From Alphaproteobacteria bacterium (GTDB lineage: Bacteria > Myxococcota_A > UBA796 > GCA-2862545), in contig JACKER010000020.1 of assembly GCA_020632925.1 (NCBI GenBank), positions 62,001-126,000 on the forward strand: a stretch of DNA of 64,000 nucleotides, read 5' to 3'. The translations under genes and the position numbers were made by a program. Numbering within the stretch: the first letter of the stretch is position 1; each line of letters opens with the position of its first letter. Positions 51,959 through 60,989 of the stretch are shown here, in pieces. The notes below the pieces were generated by a model that saw only the letters and a program-made list of their open reading frames with translations, did no database searches and had not been told where the DNA came from.

Positions 51959-54900
51959 ATGCTCCGATGGGTGCAAAAGCTCCCCCTCGGTCCCTTCGAC
52001 GTCAGCGAGCCGGTCGGTCGCGGTGGCATGGGTTCGGTGTGGAAGGGGGTGCACCGCGAATCCGGCGTCCCCGTCGCCGTCAAGATCCTGCACCGGTCGA
52101 CCACCAAGGACGGGACACCCCCGCAGAGCTTCAAGAACGAGACGCGGGCGGTGGCGGCCCTCGATCACCCCGGCATCGTGTGGGTCTTCGACACCGGGGT
52201 GGTGGACACCGAGGCGGCCGTCGCCAGCAACGGGGGCATGCAGGACGGCAGCCCCTGGCTGGCCATGGAGTACGCGAGTGGCGGGACGCTCACCGACTTC
52301 GTGCCGCGCACCTGGGAGGACGTGCGGGCGCTGCTGCTCGATCTCCTCTCGGCCCTCGGCCACGCCCACTCGCGCGGTGTGGTGCACCGGGATCTCAAGC
52401 CCGGCAACGTCCTGCAGTGCTCGGTCAGCGACCTGCGGCCGGGCTGGAAGCTGACGGACTTCGGCATCGCCGCCGCCCTCGAGGAGACGGTGGACCGCAG
52501 CATCGCGCGCGGCATCGTCGGCACGCTGGCGTACATGTCGCCCGAGCAGATCAAGAGCGACTGGCGGCAGTTCGGCCCCTGGACCGATCTGTACGCCCTC
52601 GGCTGCATGATCTACCGCGTGGTCGGACACCAGCGCCCCTTCAAGGAGATCCGCGGTCCCGGGTTGATCACGGCGCACCTCACCCAACGTCCGCAGCGGC
52701 TCATCCCGCGGGTGCCGGTGCCCTCGTTGTTCGCCGAGTGGGTGGACGCGCTGCTGCAGAAGCAGCCGCGGGACCGCTTCCAGTCGGCCGCGGAGGCCGC
52801 GCGGATGCTGCTCGCGCTGGGGCCACCGGTGAAGCTCCCCGCCGATCTCGGACCCCAACCGCTGGGCGACAACGAGTCGCCGACGGTCGGTGCGTTCGAC
52901 GACTCCACCGAGGTCTCGCGGATCCGCTCGGCGATGGACCCGACGGCGATGCTGCCGCAGGACTGGCGCACCGACGAGGTGCCCTGGCCGCTGCCTCGGC
53001 TGCTGGGAGCGGGGCTCGGGCTGGCGGGTATCCGCTCGATCCCGATGGTCGGCCGGGAGACGGAGCGCGACGCCTTGTGGTCGGTGCTGCACGACGTCGC
53101 GCGCACGGGCCGGGCGCGGGCCGTGATCGTGCGGGGCTCGGTGGGCGTCGGCAAGACGCGGGTGGCGCGGTGGATCGGCGAGACCGCGCACGCGCGCGGC
53201 GGCATCCCCTGGCTCATCTCCGAGGCCCGCCCCGACGAGGCGCCCCAGGAGGCCCTCGTCCGCGCGTTCCGCCGCTGGTTCCGCACGGTGCGGCTGGAGG
53301 TCGAGGACCGTGCGCAGCGGCTGCAGGACAGCCTCGGGTTGGCGCCGGACGACGAGCTCGTGGGCCTCGGCTCCTCGCTGCTCGCGACCGACGGCGAGTC
53401 CGGGCCCCTGGTGGAGGGCGAGGCTCGCCTCGGGGTGGCGCGTGCCCTCCTCGAGAAGATCGCGGGTCGCCGGCCGGCGGTGCTGGTCCTCGACGACGCC
53501 CACAACTCGATCGACGCCGTGCGCTTCGCCCGCCACGTGCTCGAGGCCCAGTCCGTGCGCCAGAGCCCGCTGGTCCTGGTGCTGACGGTGGCCGAGGAGG
53601 CCTCGAGCGACAGCCAGCTCACCCGCGAGCTGTCCGACCTGCGCCACCGCTCCGACGTCCGCGGGGTCGAGCTCGCGCCGCTGGCCGCTCCGACGATGTC
53701 CCGGCTGCTGCAGGGGCTGCTGCCGCTCGAGCGGTCGCTGGTCTCCCTGCTGGTCGAGCGCACCGCTGGGAACCCCCTGCACGCGGTCGAGCTCGTGAAG
53801 AGCTGGGTCTCGTCGGACCGCCTGGTCCTCGGGGACGGCGGGTTCGAGCTGCGCGGCGGCACGGCGGATCCGGCGGCCATGCCGATGACCGACCTGTGGG
53901 CGGCCCAGATCGGCGAGGTGCTCGACGGCCTCCCGCCCGAAGCGGCGGTGCTGCTGGAGACGGCGGCGGCGCTCGGATCGCCGGTGGACGAGGGCGAGTG
54001 GCAGCGGGTCAGCGACGACCCCAAGGCCCGCTTCGCGGCGCGGGGGCAGGTCCGCTTCGTGCGCGAGAACGCGGCGCTCCGGAGCGAGCTGAGGGTCCGG
54101 ATGATCTCGGCGCACCTGTGGGAGGAGACCGAGGGCGGGCTCGCCTTCGTGCACGAGATGCTCCGCGAGGCCGTGCTGGGCGGCGCGCGCGAGGCCGGCC
54201 GGCTCGACAGCCACCACCGCGCCTGCGCCCGCATGCTCCTCCACCGCCCGGACGCCCGGATCCACGCGGAGCGCATCGGTCGTCACCTGCTCCTCGGGAA
54301 GCGGGGTGAACAGGCCGTGGCCCACCTGGTCGAAGGGTTCCGCCGTCGGCGCCGCAGGTCGGGCGAGGCCGCCGCGTTGCCGGTGCTCGCGCTGGTCGAG
54401 GAGGCCCTGATCGCGGGCAGCGTCCCCGCCGACGACGTTCGGTGGGTCGAGCTCGCGGTGCGCCGCGCCGAGACCTTCGTGCGGCTGGAGCGTGCCGACG
54501 ACGCCGCCCGCTGGGGGCAGCGCGGGCTCGATCTCGCGGAGGCGGGCGCGCACCGCCTGCTGCGGAGCCGGGCGCTGGTCGCGCTCGCGCGTGCGCTGAT
54601 GCTCGGGCGCGAGGCGCGCGTCGCGGACGACCTGCTGGCCCGTGCCGAGGGGTTGGTCCAGGAGAGCGACGACCAGCGCTGGCTGGGCGAGATCCAGGCC
54701 ACTCGCGCCCAGTGCGCGCGGCTCCTCGGCGACGTGCAGCGCTCCCGCGGACACAGCCGGCTGGCGGCCCGCTACCTCACCGCCGCCGGAGAGCGGGTGA
54801 GCGCGGCGAACGCGTGGGCGGCGCTGGCGGAGTCCGCGGAGTTCGAGGGTGAGCAGGCGAGGGCCGAGCGCGCCTGGGAGCGAGCGCGCGTCCTGTTCTC

Positions 54901-55378
54901 CCGCGGGGGGCACGTCGCGCGGGAGGCGGAGTGCCTGGCGGCCCTCGGGCAGCTCGCCCATCGTCGCGGGGACCTCGAGCAGGCGCGCGCCATGTTGGCG
55001 CTGGCCCTCGAGCGCTTCCGCGCGTCGGGGAGCATCCGCGCGCTCCACGCCCAGCTCGCGCTCGCCCGCCTGCACCTCGCGCGCCGCGAGTGGGACGACG
55101 CACGGCGGCTGGCGTCGGAGGTGGTGGTCGGCGCGGAGACCGCGCGGATGGGTCCGCTCGAGGTCCAGATCCACGCGGTGTTGCTGACCGCCGCCACCGG
55201 CTTGCGCGACTGGAGCGGCTTCGACGTGCACCTCGAACAGGTCCGCCGCGGGGTCCAGCCACCCGTGGACCCGGACCTGCTGTGGTGCCTCGATCTCGCG
55301 CAGGCCCGCGCTGGCGCTGCGCGAGAGGAACGGCGGTCGCAGGCGGTCGCGACGCTGCTGGGTCAGCTCCGGGCCTGA
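51959..55378 (+). CDS. Ser/Thr kinase fused to AAA/STAND ATPase and TPR domains
   Basis: An 1139-residue soluble regulator. Kinase domain about 12-290: GRGGMGSVW loop, Lys 42, VHRDLKPGN (142-150), DFG at 167-169, and SPE. An ATPase of AAA_16/STAND type follows (about 360-690) with MVGRETERDALW and Walker A GSVGVGKT at 393-400, and Walker B VLVLDDAH. The C-terminal half is TPR-like helical repeats (about 800-1130). This kinase-ATPase-TPR layout is common in Myxococcota and is thought to sense or integrate signals. There is no membrane helix. The ATG has AGGGAG four bases upstream. It overlaps the convergent acetyltransferase by 16 bp. Confidence 0.92.
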   Translation: MLRWVQKLPLGPFDVSEPVGRGGMGSVWKGVHRESGVPVAVKILHRSTTKDGTPPQSFKNETRAVAALDHPGIVWVFDTGVVDTEAAVASNGGMQDGSPWLAMEYASGGTLTDFVPRTWEDVRALLLDLLSALGHAHSRGVVHRDLKPGNVLQCSVSDLRPGWKLTDFGIAAALEETVDRSIARGIVGTLAYMSPEQIKSDWRQFGPWTDLYALGCMIYRVVGHQRPFKEIRGPGLITAHLTQRPQRLIPRVPVPSLFAEWVDALLQKQPRDRFQSAAEAARMLLALGPPVKLPADLGPQPLGDNESPTVGAFDDSTEVSRIRSAMDPTAMLPQDWRTDEVPWPLPRLLGAGLGLAGIRSIPMVGRETERDALWSVLHDVARTGRARAVIVRGSVGVGKTRVARWIGETAHARGGIPWLISEARPDEAPQEALVRAFRRWFRTVRLEVEDRAQRLQDSLGLAPDDELVGLGSSLLATDGESGPLVEGEARLGVARALLEKIAGRRPAVLVLDDAHNSIDAVRFARHVLEAQSVRQSPLVLVLTVAEEASSDSQLTRELSDLRHRSDVRGVELAPLAAPTMSRLLQGLLPLERSLVSLLVERTAGNPLHAVELVKSWVSSDRLVLGDGGFELRGGTADPAAMPMTDLWAAQIGEVLDGLPPEAAVLLETAAALGSPVDEGEWQRVSDDPKARFAARGQVRFVRENAALRSELRVRMISAHLWEETEGGLAFVHEMLREAVLGGAREAGRLDSHHRACARMLLHRPDARIHAERIGRHLLLGKRGEQAVAHLVEGFRRRRRRSGEAAALPVLALVEEALIAGSVPADDVRWVELAVRRAETFVRLERADDAARWGQRGLDLAEAGAHRLLRSRALVALARALMLGREARVADDLLARAEGLVQESDDQRWLGEIQATRAQCARLLGDVQRSRGHSRLAARYLTAAGERVSAANAWAALAESAEFEGEQARAERAWERARVLFSRGGHVAREAECLAALGQLAHRRGDLEQARAMLALALERFRASGSIRALHAQLALARLHLARREWDDARRLASEVVVGAETARMGPLEVQIHAVLLTAATGLRDWSGFDVHLEQVRRGVQPPVDPDLLWCLDLAQARAGAAREERRSQAVATLLGQLRA

Positions 55379-55941
55379 TCTCCGTCGTGGACGTGGCCCC
55401 AGGAGGTCGCCAGCTCGCGGTACTCCTCCTCGAGGATCGCGTGGCGGACCATGTCGTGGAACGCCCCCTGATGGAAGTACTCGTCGCGGAGGCGTCCCTC
55501 CTCGCGCATCCCGAGCTTCCCCGCGATGTGGTGCATCCGACCGTTCGTCGCGTAGTGGACCATCCACAGCTTGTGCAGCCCGAGCTCGCCGAAGCCGTGC
55601 GCCAGCAGCAGCCGCAGCGCCTCCTGCGCCAACCCCCGCCCGTGGTGGGCCTTGTCGCCGATGACGATGCCGAGCCGTCCGTTGCGCGCCGGCCACCAGA
55701 TCTTGTGGATGCCGGCGTTGCCGAGGTACTGCCCCTCCAGGGTCTCGATCGCGTAGAGCCGGTCCGTCTCGCTCGCGATCATCCGCTCGAGGAACGCGAC
55801 CTCCTGCTCGCGGGTGATGTTCCCCATCGTCGCGAAGTTGCGGACGACCTCGGGGTCGTTCACCCAGGTCATGATGGCGTCCACGTCGTCCACGCGGATC
55901 GGTCGGAGGTGGATGCGCTGGCCGGGGTAGGTGATGGTCAT
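55363..55941 (-). CDS. GNAT acetyltransferase (RimJ/RimL-like)
   Basis: A 192-residue acetyltransferase. IHLRPIRVDDVDAIMTWVNDPEV is the usual N-terminal segment, IVIGDKAHHGRGLAQEALRLLLAHGF contains the acetyl-CoA loop, and GKLGMREEGRLRDEYFHQGAFHDMVRHAIL is typical of RimJ/RimL enzymes that act on protein N-termini or small amines. The start at 55941 (MTITYPGQ) is preferred over an upstream ATG that adds unlike, Arg/Ser-rich residues. The substrate is unknown. Confidence 0.92.
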   Translation of the reverse strand: MTITYPGQRIHLRPIRVDDVDAIMTWVNDPEVVRNFATMGNITREQEVAFLERMIASETDRLYAIETLEGQYLGNAGIHKIWWPARNGRLGIVIGDKAHHGRGLAQEALRLLLAHGFGELGLHKLWMVHYATNGRMHHIAGKLGMREEGRLRDEYFHQGAFHDMVRHAILEEEYRELATSWGHVHDGDQARS

Positions 55942-55970
55942 GCGAGCGACCGTACACCCGGAGCCAGCTG

Positions 55971-56540
55971 GTGTGGTTGACCCTGATCGCCTGTAGCGCG
56001 GACGCGCCCATCCGCTCGGTGCCCACCGAACCGACGACGCAGCTCGAGAAGCAGGTCGAGGAGCCACAGATCGTGTGGTCCGACCTCGCCGACCTGTTCG
56101 ACCCCGAGCCCGCGTCGCTCCCGATCGCCTTGAAGGATCTGGCGCCCGGGATGGCCGGCAAGCCCGCGATCGAGCTCCTCGACCACGCCCACCAGCCGGC
56201 CGTGCCGATCACGGTGAAGCCCGTCGCCGATCACCTCGTGGCGAGCACGCTGATGGCGGGGCGCGAGGACGTGGGCATCGTGCTGATCTTCGATCTCGAC
56301 GGCCGGGCCCTCCAGGAGGTGCAGCTGGCCCTGCCCGACGACGAGGCGATGCCCGTGCTCTCGGTCAAGTGGGGGAACGCGAGCTCCTTCACGACCGACG
56401 CCGCCGATCGGCCGGTGTACCGATGGACGCGGGAGGGAGCGGCCTGGGACGCGAGCCTCGGCACGACCGTCGAGCAGCCGTACCAGGGGCTGCCGCCGAA
56501 GGCGACGGGGATCCTGCGCTACGTGCCCGCGGGGACCTGA
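55971..56540 (+). CDS. Small lipoprotein of unknown function
   Basis: A 189-residue lipoprotein beginning MWLTLIACSAD (lipobox LIAC, signal very short). The mature part has a beta-rich domain (about 55-140, PAVPITVKPVADHLVASTLMAGREDVGIVLIFDLDGRALQEVQLAL) and no family I recognise. GGAG lies eight bases before the GTG. It is divergent from the acetyltransferase and convergent with the next gene, whose stop is 6 bp away. Confidence 0.65.
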   Translation: MWLTLIACSADAPIRSVPTEPTTQLEKQVEEPQIVWSDLADLFDPEPASLPIALKDLAPGMAGKPAIELLDHAHQPAVPITVKPVADHLVASTLMAGREDVGIVLIFDLDGRALQEVQLALPDDEAMPVLSVKWGNASSFTTDAADRPVYRWTREGAAWDASLGTTVEQPYQGLPPKATGILRYVPAGT

Positions 56541-56545
56541 CCGGG

Positions 56546-57577
56546 CTACCCGAGGTCCAGGCCGATCTGGATGGACTCGGCGCTGATGCTGCCCACCAGC
56601 TCCTGCTGGGAGCGTCGGATGCCGCCCGACGCGACGAACCGCACCGCGGACAGGTTCGGGAGCGCGGTCCGTACGAGGTGGGCAGGGTTGCCCAACCACT
56701 CCGCGGCACGCTCCTGGCTGGCCCAGTCCTCGAGCCAGGCCCACATCGCGGCGTCCCGTGCCCAGAGCGCCAGCACGAGGTGGTCGCCGTGATCGCAGGC
56801 CAGGATCCGCGCGATCTCCGAGGCCTGCACCGACCGGGGCGCTCCGGCCGTCAGCGCCTGCATCGGCATCGTGCTCTCGGACAGCTCCATCGGGACGGAG
56901 CGGTGGCTGCTCGGAGGCAGCGAGTGGACCTGGTGGCGGCCCCCGCGGAAGTGGATCTCGGCCCGGGGCAGCTCGTTGGGCGAGCGCTCGGCGGTCGTGC
57001 CCCAGCCACGCACCGTGTCGCCGTCGCCGGCGTGGAGGTACAGGCTGTGCAGCTGGACCTCGAGCTCCGGCAGCGACGGTCCCGCGGCGCGCTCGAGCAG
57101 CAGGCGGCCGACCACGGCGTCCCGGTCGGCGGCCGACACCACGAACCCGCCGCGGTCGTCGATCTCCACGAGCGGTGGCGTGGCGGGATCGGTCGCGCGC
57201 AGGGCGAGGGCGCCCACGAGCGCGCCAGCGGCACGGTCGAGGTCGTCCTCGAGCTTCCACGCGTGGTACCAGGCGGCCGCGCCGACGACGGTGGCGCCTC
57301 GCTCGCACGGGCCCGTGACCACCACGGGGGCACCGACCACGAGGGCGCGCTGGACCGCGAGCGCACCGACCGAGCGCGACGCCTCGACGGTGGCCACGTC
57401 GCCCGTCAACGAGCCGGGGTCGCAACGGCCGTCCACCACGATCCGTGGCCGGCGGCCCGGCATCGCGGCGACGGCTGCGGTGATCGCGGGCGCGGCGCTG
57501 GGCTGGACGATCCAGACGTGGGCCGTCGGGCCGCTCGGGTGGGGCCCGAGCACGCTGATCCGCACGGGCTTGCTCAT
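56546..57577 (-). CDS. Unknown protein coupled to a short-chain dehydrogenase
   Basis: A 343-residue protein of unknown family. It has a Rossmann-like N-terminal half (VRISVLGPHPSG, RPRIVVDGRCDPG, APVVVTGPCERGATVVGAAAW) followed by a region with HRSVPMEL and VQASEIARILACDHGDHLVLALWARDAAMWAWLEDWASQERAAEWLG. No signal peptide or membrane helix. The ATG overlaps the upstream SDR stop (ATGA), so the two are translationally coupled and may share a pathway. Confidence 0.6.
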   Translation of the reverse strand: MSKPVRISVLGPHPSGPTAHVWIVQPSAAPAITAAVAAMPGRRPRIVVDGRCDPGSLTGDVATVEASRSVGALAVQRALVVGAPVVVTGPCERGATVVGAAAWYHAWKLEDDLDRAAGALVGALALRATDPATPPLVEIDDRGGFVVSAADRDAVVGRLLLERAAGPSLPELEVQLHSLYLHAGDGDTVRGWGTTAERSPNELPRAEIHFRGGRHQVHSLPPSSHRSVPMELSESTMPMQALTAGAPRSVQASEIARILACDHGDHLVLALWARDAAMWAWLEDWASQERAAEWLGNPAHLVRTALPNLSAVRFVASGGIRRSQQELVGSISAESIQIGLDLG

Positions 57578-58368
57578 GGCATCAGCCCCTGCCCCAGCCC
57601 GCCGGCGAGCCACTGTCCGCCGTCCACCACGAGGATGGCGCCCGACACCCAGGAGGCTGCGGGCGACACGAGGAAGAGCACGCCTTGCGCCACGTCGTCG
57701 CGCGTCCCGAGCCGCTGCAGCGGGATCGCGCGCGCCACCCGGTCCATCACGTCGCCCGGGGCGAGCTTGGACATCCCGGGTGTGTCGGCGATCGGACCCG
57801 GTGCGATGCCCACCACGCGGATGCCCACGGGCCCCCACTCGACCGCCAGCGTTCGCGTCAGCGCGTCGACCCCCGCCTTGGCCGCGCTCGCGTGCGCCTG
57901 GAACGGGGTGCCCGTGTACTGGAGGGTGGCGGTGATGGTGACGATCACGCCGCCGCCGCCGCGCATCATCAACGGGTGGGCCGCCCGGCACGTGTGGAAG
58001 GTGCCCTTCAGGTCGATGTCGACCACGGTGCCGAACCCGTTCGGCGACAGGGAGGCTGCGGGGGCCAGGAAGTTCCCGGCGGCGCCCGCGATGGTGATGT
58101 CCAGCCGACCGTGGCGCTCGCCGATGCCGCGGACCAGCTCCTCGAGCGCCGCCGGATCGCGCACGTCGGCGGGAGCGACCTCCGCGCGCCCGCCAGCCGC
58201 CCGGATGGCGCCGGCCGTCTCCTCCAGGCGATCGGCCTTCCTGCCGGTGGCCACGACGAGGGCCCCGTGAGCGGCGAGCGTCGTCGCGATGGTCGCGCCG
58301 ATCCCGGATCCGGCGCCGGTGACCCAGGCCACCTGTCCGTCCAACAGATCGGATCGGAACGTCGACAC
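57574..58368 (-). CDS. Short-chain dehydrogenase, 2,4-dienoyl-CoA reductase-like
   Basis: A 264-residue SDR. TGAGSGIGATIA is the NADP(H) loop. The AGAAGNFLAPAASLSPNGFGTVVDIDLKGTF segment and the active-site region QAHASAAKAGVDALTRTLAVEWGP match mitochondrial/peroxisomal 2,4-dienoyl-CoA reductases, which lack the usual Tyr of YxxxK (Ala here) but keep the Lys. Predicted role: reducing dienoyl-CoA in beta-oxidation of unsaturated acids. GTG start with a G-rich site upstream. It is divergent from the SDR at 58415 and coupled to the gene after it. Confidence 0.85.
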   Translation of the reverse strand: MSTFRSDLLDGQVAWVTGAGSGIGATIATTLAAHGALVVATGRKADRLEETAGAIRAAGGRAEVAPADVRDPAALEELVRGIGERHGRLDITIAGAAGNFLAPAASLSPNGFGTVVDIDLKGTFHTCRAAHPLMMRGGGGVIVTITATLQYTGTPFQAHASAAKAGVDALTRTLAVEWGPVGIRVVGIAPGPIADTPGMSKLAPGDVMDRVARAIPLQRLGTRDDVAQGVLFLVSPAASWVSGAILVVDGGQWLAGGLGQGLMP

Positions 58369-58414
58369 CCACCACCCCCGTCCGCGAGGGTACCCTCCGC
58401 GCGGAGGCTGGATC

Positions 58415-59182
58415 ATGGCAGATCGATTGGCGGGCCGGGTGGCGGTCGTGACGGGAGGCTCGCGCGGGATCGGTCGGGCGATCGCCCGGGCCTTCGCGAA
58501 GGAGGGGGCGATCGTCGTGATCGCTTCCCGCAAGGCGGAGGGCCTGATCCAGGTGGCGGAGGAGATCGCCGCGGAGGGCGGGGTGGCGCATGCCCGTCCC
58601 CTCCACGTGGGTCGCGTCGACGAGATCGGCGCCTGGTGGGACGCGGTCGAGGCGGAGGTCGGCGCGCCCTCGATCCTCGTCAACAACGCAGGCACCAACC
58701 CCTACTTCGGACCGATGATGAACCTCGAGTGGGCGGCCTTCGACAAGACGTTCGAGGTCAACGTCAAGGGACCGTTCGAGATGACTCGGCAGCTGGTGCG
58801 GCGTCACCAGGCGCGCCCGGACGCGGGCCCGGCCTCGGTCGTGTCGGTGGCCTCGATCCTCGGCGCGGCCGCCTCGCCGCTGCAGGGGGTCTATGGGATG
58901 ACCAAGGCCTCGATCATCAGCATGACGAAGACGCTGGCCGTCGAGCTCGGCGAGACCGGCGTCCGGGTCAACGCGATCGCGCCGGGCGTGATCGACACCA
59001 AGCTCGCGGCGGCGATCACGGCCAACGACGACCTGCGGCGCCGCGTCCTCGAGCACACCGCGCTCAACCGCGTGGGACAGCCCGAGGAGATCGCGGGGAT
59101 CGCCGTGTTCCTGGCGTCCGAGGAGTCCAGCTACGTGACGGGCCAGACCTTCTTCGTCGACGGTGGCTGGACGATCACCTGA
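58415..59182 (+). CDS. Short-chain dehydrogenase/reductase
   Basis: A 255-residue classical SDR. TGGSRGIGRAIA is the cofactor loop, NNAGTNP is the central NNAG motif, VSVASILG carries the catalytic Ser, and YGMTK is the catalytic YxxxK. Substrate is not identifiable; FabG-like acyl reductases have this plan. GGAGG lies seven bases upstream of the ATG. It is divergent from the dienoyl-CoA reductase-like SDR, 46 bp away, and may share control with it. Its end overlaps the ankyrin gene by 8 bp. Confidence 0.92.
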   Translation: MADRLAGRVAVVTGGSRGIGRAIARAFAKEGAIVVIASRKAEGLIQVAEEIAAEGGVAHARPLHVGRVDEIGAWWDAVEAEVGAPSILVNNAGTNPYFGPMMNLEWAAFDKTFEVNVKGPFEMTRQLVRRHQARPDAGPASVVSVASILGAAASPLQGVYGMTKASIISMTKTLAVELGETGVRVNAIAPGVIDTKLAAAITANDDLRRRVLEHTALNRVGQPEEIAGIAVFLASEESSYVTGQTFFVDGGWTIT

Positions 59183-59732
59183 CGCCGACCTGGCGCAGGA
59201 GCGCGACCACCTGAGCGTGCCGGTTCCGTCGCGCCGCGGCGAGAGGGCCGTGGTCACCGATCTCGACGTGCGGATCGGCGCCGTGCGTGAGCAGCAGCTT
59301 GACCGCCGCGAGCAGCCCGAGCTCCGCCGCCAACAGCAGCGGGGTGTACCCGGCCTCGTCGGTCGCCTGCGTCGACGCCCCCCTGGCCAGCAGGAGCGCG
59401 ACGGTGTCCACGTGGCCGCCCGCGATGGCGCAGTGCAGGGCGGTCGTCCCGTCGCAGCCATGCCCGGATCGCTGGTTCACGCTCGCACCGGACCGCAGGA
59501 GCAGCGCGATCGCCGCGTCCCGTCCGTGGCTGGCAGCGTGGTGGATCGGCGCGAAGCCCGCCGCGGAGGGCGCCGTGGCGCGCCCATGGCTCACGTGCCA
59601 GGTCAGGGCGTCGAGGTCTCCCGAAGAGGCGGCCTCGTGGACATCGGGGGAGTTGCCCGCGGGTCCCGTCTCCCGGTTCCACGAACGATCGAGCTCGTAG
59701 CTCGACAGTGGCCTCGTCAGCGCAGTGGGCAT
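59175..59732 (-). CDS. Ankyrin-repeat protein
   Basis: A 185-residue protein with about four ankyrin repeats of about 33 residues: VHEAASSGDLDALTWHVSHG, GFAPIHHAASHGRDAAIALLLRSGASVN, GTTALHCAIAGGHVDTVALLLARGAS, and GYTPLLLAAELGLLAAVKLLLTHGADP. No signal peptide. The ATG at 59732 has GAGGAGGG five bases upstream, which decides the start. A protein-binding role is typical. It converges on the SDR. Confidence 0.88.
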   Translation of the reverse strand: MPTALTRPLSSYELDRSWNRETGPAGNSPDVHEAASSGDLDALTWHVSHGRATAPSAAGFAPIHHAASHGRDAAIALLLRSGASVNQRSGHGCDGTTALHCAIAGGHVDTVALLLARGASTQATDEAGYTPLLLAAELGLLAAVKLLLTHGADPHVEIGDHGPLAAARRNRHAQVVALLRQVGVR

Positions 59733-60191
59733 CGGACCCTCCTCGACGGTGTCCGAGCCGGAAGCGGGGGTTGGCTCCGGGTACTCTCGGACAGGTGAAA
59801 ATTCTCCCAACCCAGGGCGCCGCCGCGCGGGTGTTCGCGGAAGCGGGCGGTTCGCCGTCCCGGATGATGGGTGACGAAAATGGCAAATACCTGGAAGTCG
59901 GCGATTCGACGGGATCGTGCAGCCGATGCCGATGACAGGCTGGAAGACGGGCCATCGAGCACGTGGCGGCGGACCGGTTCCATGTGCTCATCCTGGCATG
60001 TCGTCCAGGAGATGCAAAGCCCCACCGACACCAGCCGGGGACAACAGGCGAAGCAACGGCCGCATCGGGCTACGGATCAGCCTGCGATCGAGATCGGCGT
60101 CTCGATACCAACCGTGCCCGATGTTTTTTTGTCGACGGTGTTAACGACAGGTTGCAGGCTGTCACCACAGGGTCGAACGGAGCTCGTTGCG
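59733..60191. promoter_or_regulatory. 459-bp non-coding gap with two inverted repeats and a T-run
   Basis: The only gap over 300 bp. No credible gene was seen. It holds an ATCGAGA-TCGGCG-TCTCGAT inverted repeat (60087-60106), a seven-T run (60124-60130) and a GACAG/CTGTC inverted repeat (60146-60163) shortly before the start at 60192. The stretch around 60110-60165 is clearly lower in G+C than its neighbours. It probably contains the promoter of the sigma-factor module to its right and, toward the left, that of the ankyrin gene. No specific -35/-10 pair could be chosen. Confidence 0.4.
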
Positions 60192-60797
60192 ATGAACTAC
60201 CAGGCCCTCATCGAGCGCATCACGCAGGCGGTGGACGAGAGCGCGTACTTCACGCCGACCTCGCACGTCGACCCTGCGCGTCGCGCCGTGCTGGAGCAGG
60301 CCCGCCAGGAGATGGCGCGCGCGGACTTCGAGCCCGACCAGCTCCGCGCCTGGCTGCACGAGCAGCACACCGCCGGCCGGCTCGATCGCGTCCACCTGCT
60401 CTCTGCCCTGCACGTCGTCGCCTGCCACCCGAAGGTGGGGGACTGGGACGAGGCCGCCCGCCTGGTGGGCGAGCAGGAGCTCGCGGCCCTGGATCTCGGC
60501 GGCCCCGAGCTCGAGGCGAACCTGGCAGCCGTCGACCGCCACCGGGGCGTCCTCGCGTACCTCCGCCGCCACTACGGCGTGGCGCTGGACTACTTCGCCC
60601 GCGCGCTCGAGCGTCAGCGCTCGGCCGAGAACTTCACGAACGTGCTCTGCACGCTCCTGCGACTCGGCGAGCTCGTCGAGGCGCGCACCCTCCTCCGCCA
60701 GGCGCGTGGGTCGTTCCCCCGCGCCCTGGTCACCGACATCGACCGGAACGTCGCCCAGGACCCAGACCTCGCGCTGCTGCGCTCGGAGAACCCATGA
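60192..60797 (+). CDS. TPR-like protein, paralog A of the sigma module
   Basis: A 201-residue, mostly helical protein. It aligns along nearly its whole length with the protein at 61671-62324 (for example ALxxRI...AV...SY/AYxxP, HEQHTAGRLDRVHLLSALHVVA, ARLVGEQELAALDxGGP, DRHRGVLAYLRRHYGVALDYFARALE). The last third looks like a TPR pair. No signal peptide. It begins the four-gene run; the ATG follows GGAG at a loose spacing of about ten. It overlaps the small peptide gene by four bases (ATGA). Function unknown. Confidence 0.75.
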   Translation: MNYQALIERITQAVDESAYFTPTSHVDPARRAVLEQARQEMARADFEPDQLRAWLHEQHTAGRLDRVHLLSALHVVACHPKVGDWDEAARLVGEQELAALDLGGPELEANLAAVDRHRGVLAYLRRHYGVALDYFARALERQRSAENFTNVLCTLLRLGELVEARTLLRQARGSFPRALVTDIDRNVAQDPDLALLRSENP

Positions 60798-60988
60798 CCG
60801 CTCTCCTCGTGTGCTTCCTCCAGATGCTGGCCGGCCTCGGCGCGCCGATCTCGGTGAACCCCAACGGCACGATCGCGATCACCACGACGCAGGCGCCCGC
60901 GCCCAGTCCCGACCTGTCCGATGTGGACGGTCCGAAGCGTGATCCCTTCGTCGATGTGGGTCCGACCCAGATCTCCAACGGCTTCTGA
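60794..60988 (+). CDS. Small secreted or membrane peptide
   Basis: A 64-residue product. MTALLVCFLQMLAGLGAP is a hydrophobic leader, so it is exported or membrane-anchored; the rest (ISVNPNGTIAITTTQAPAPSPDLSDVDGPKRDPF) is polar and Pro-rich. The start overlaps the previous stop (ATGA), and the sigma-like gene begins one base after its stop. The tight coupling makes it more believable than a chance reading frame. Function unknown. Confidence 0.6.
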   Translation: MTALLVCFLQMLAGLGAPISVNPNGTIAITTTQAPAPSPDLSDVDGPKRDPFVDVGPTQISNGF

Positions 60989-60989
60989 C

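Noticed and set aside
50643..52454. Plus-strand open frame running through the sirtuin gene
   Set aside because: It is an Arg-rich shadow; the minus-strand sirtuin has complete catalytic motifs.
59717..60031. Small minus-strand open frame upstream of the ankyrin gene
   Set aside because: Composition is Ser/Arg-rich, the start has no ribosome site, and it overlaps the well-supported ankyrin start.
60087..60130. Inverted repeat plus T-run as a Rho-independent terminator
   Set aside because: The T-run starts 17 bases after the stem and no plus-strand gene ends nearby; it is more likely part of a leader or promoter region.
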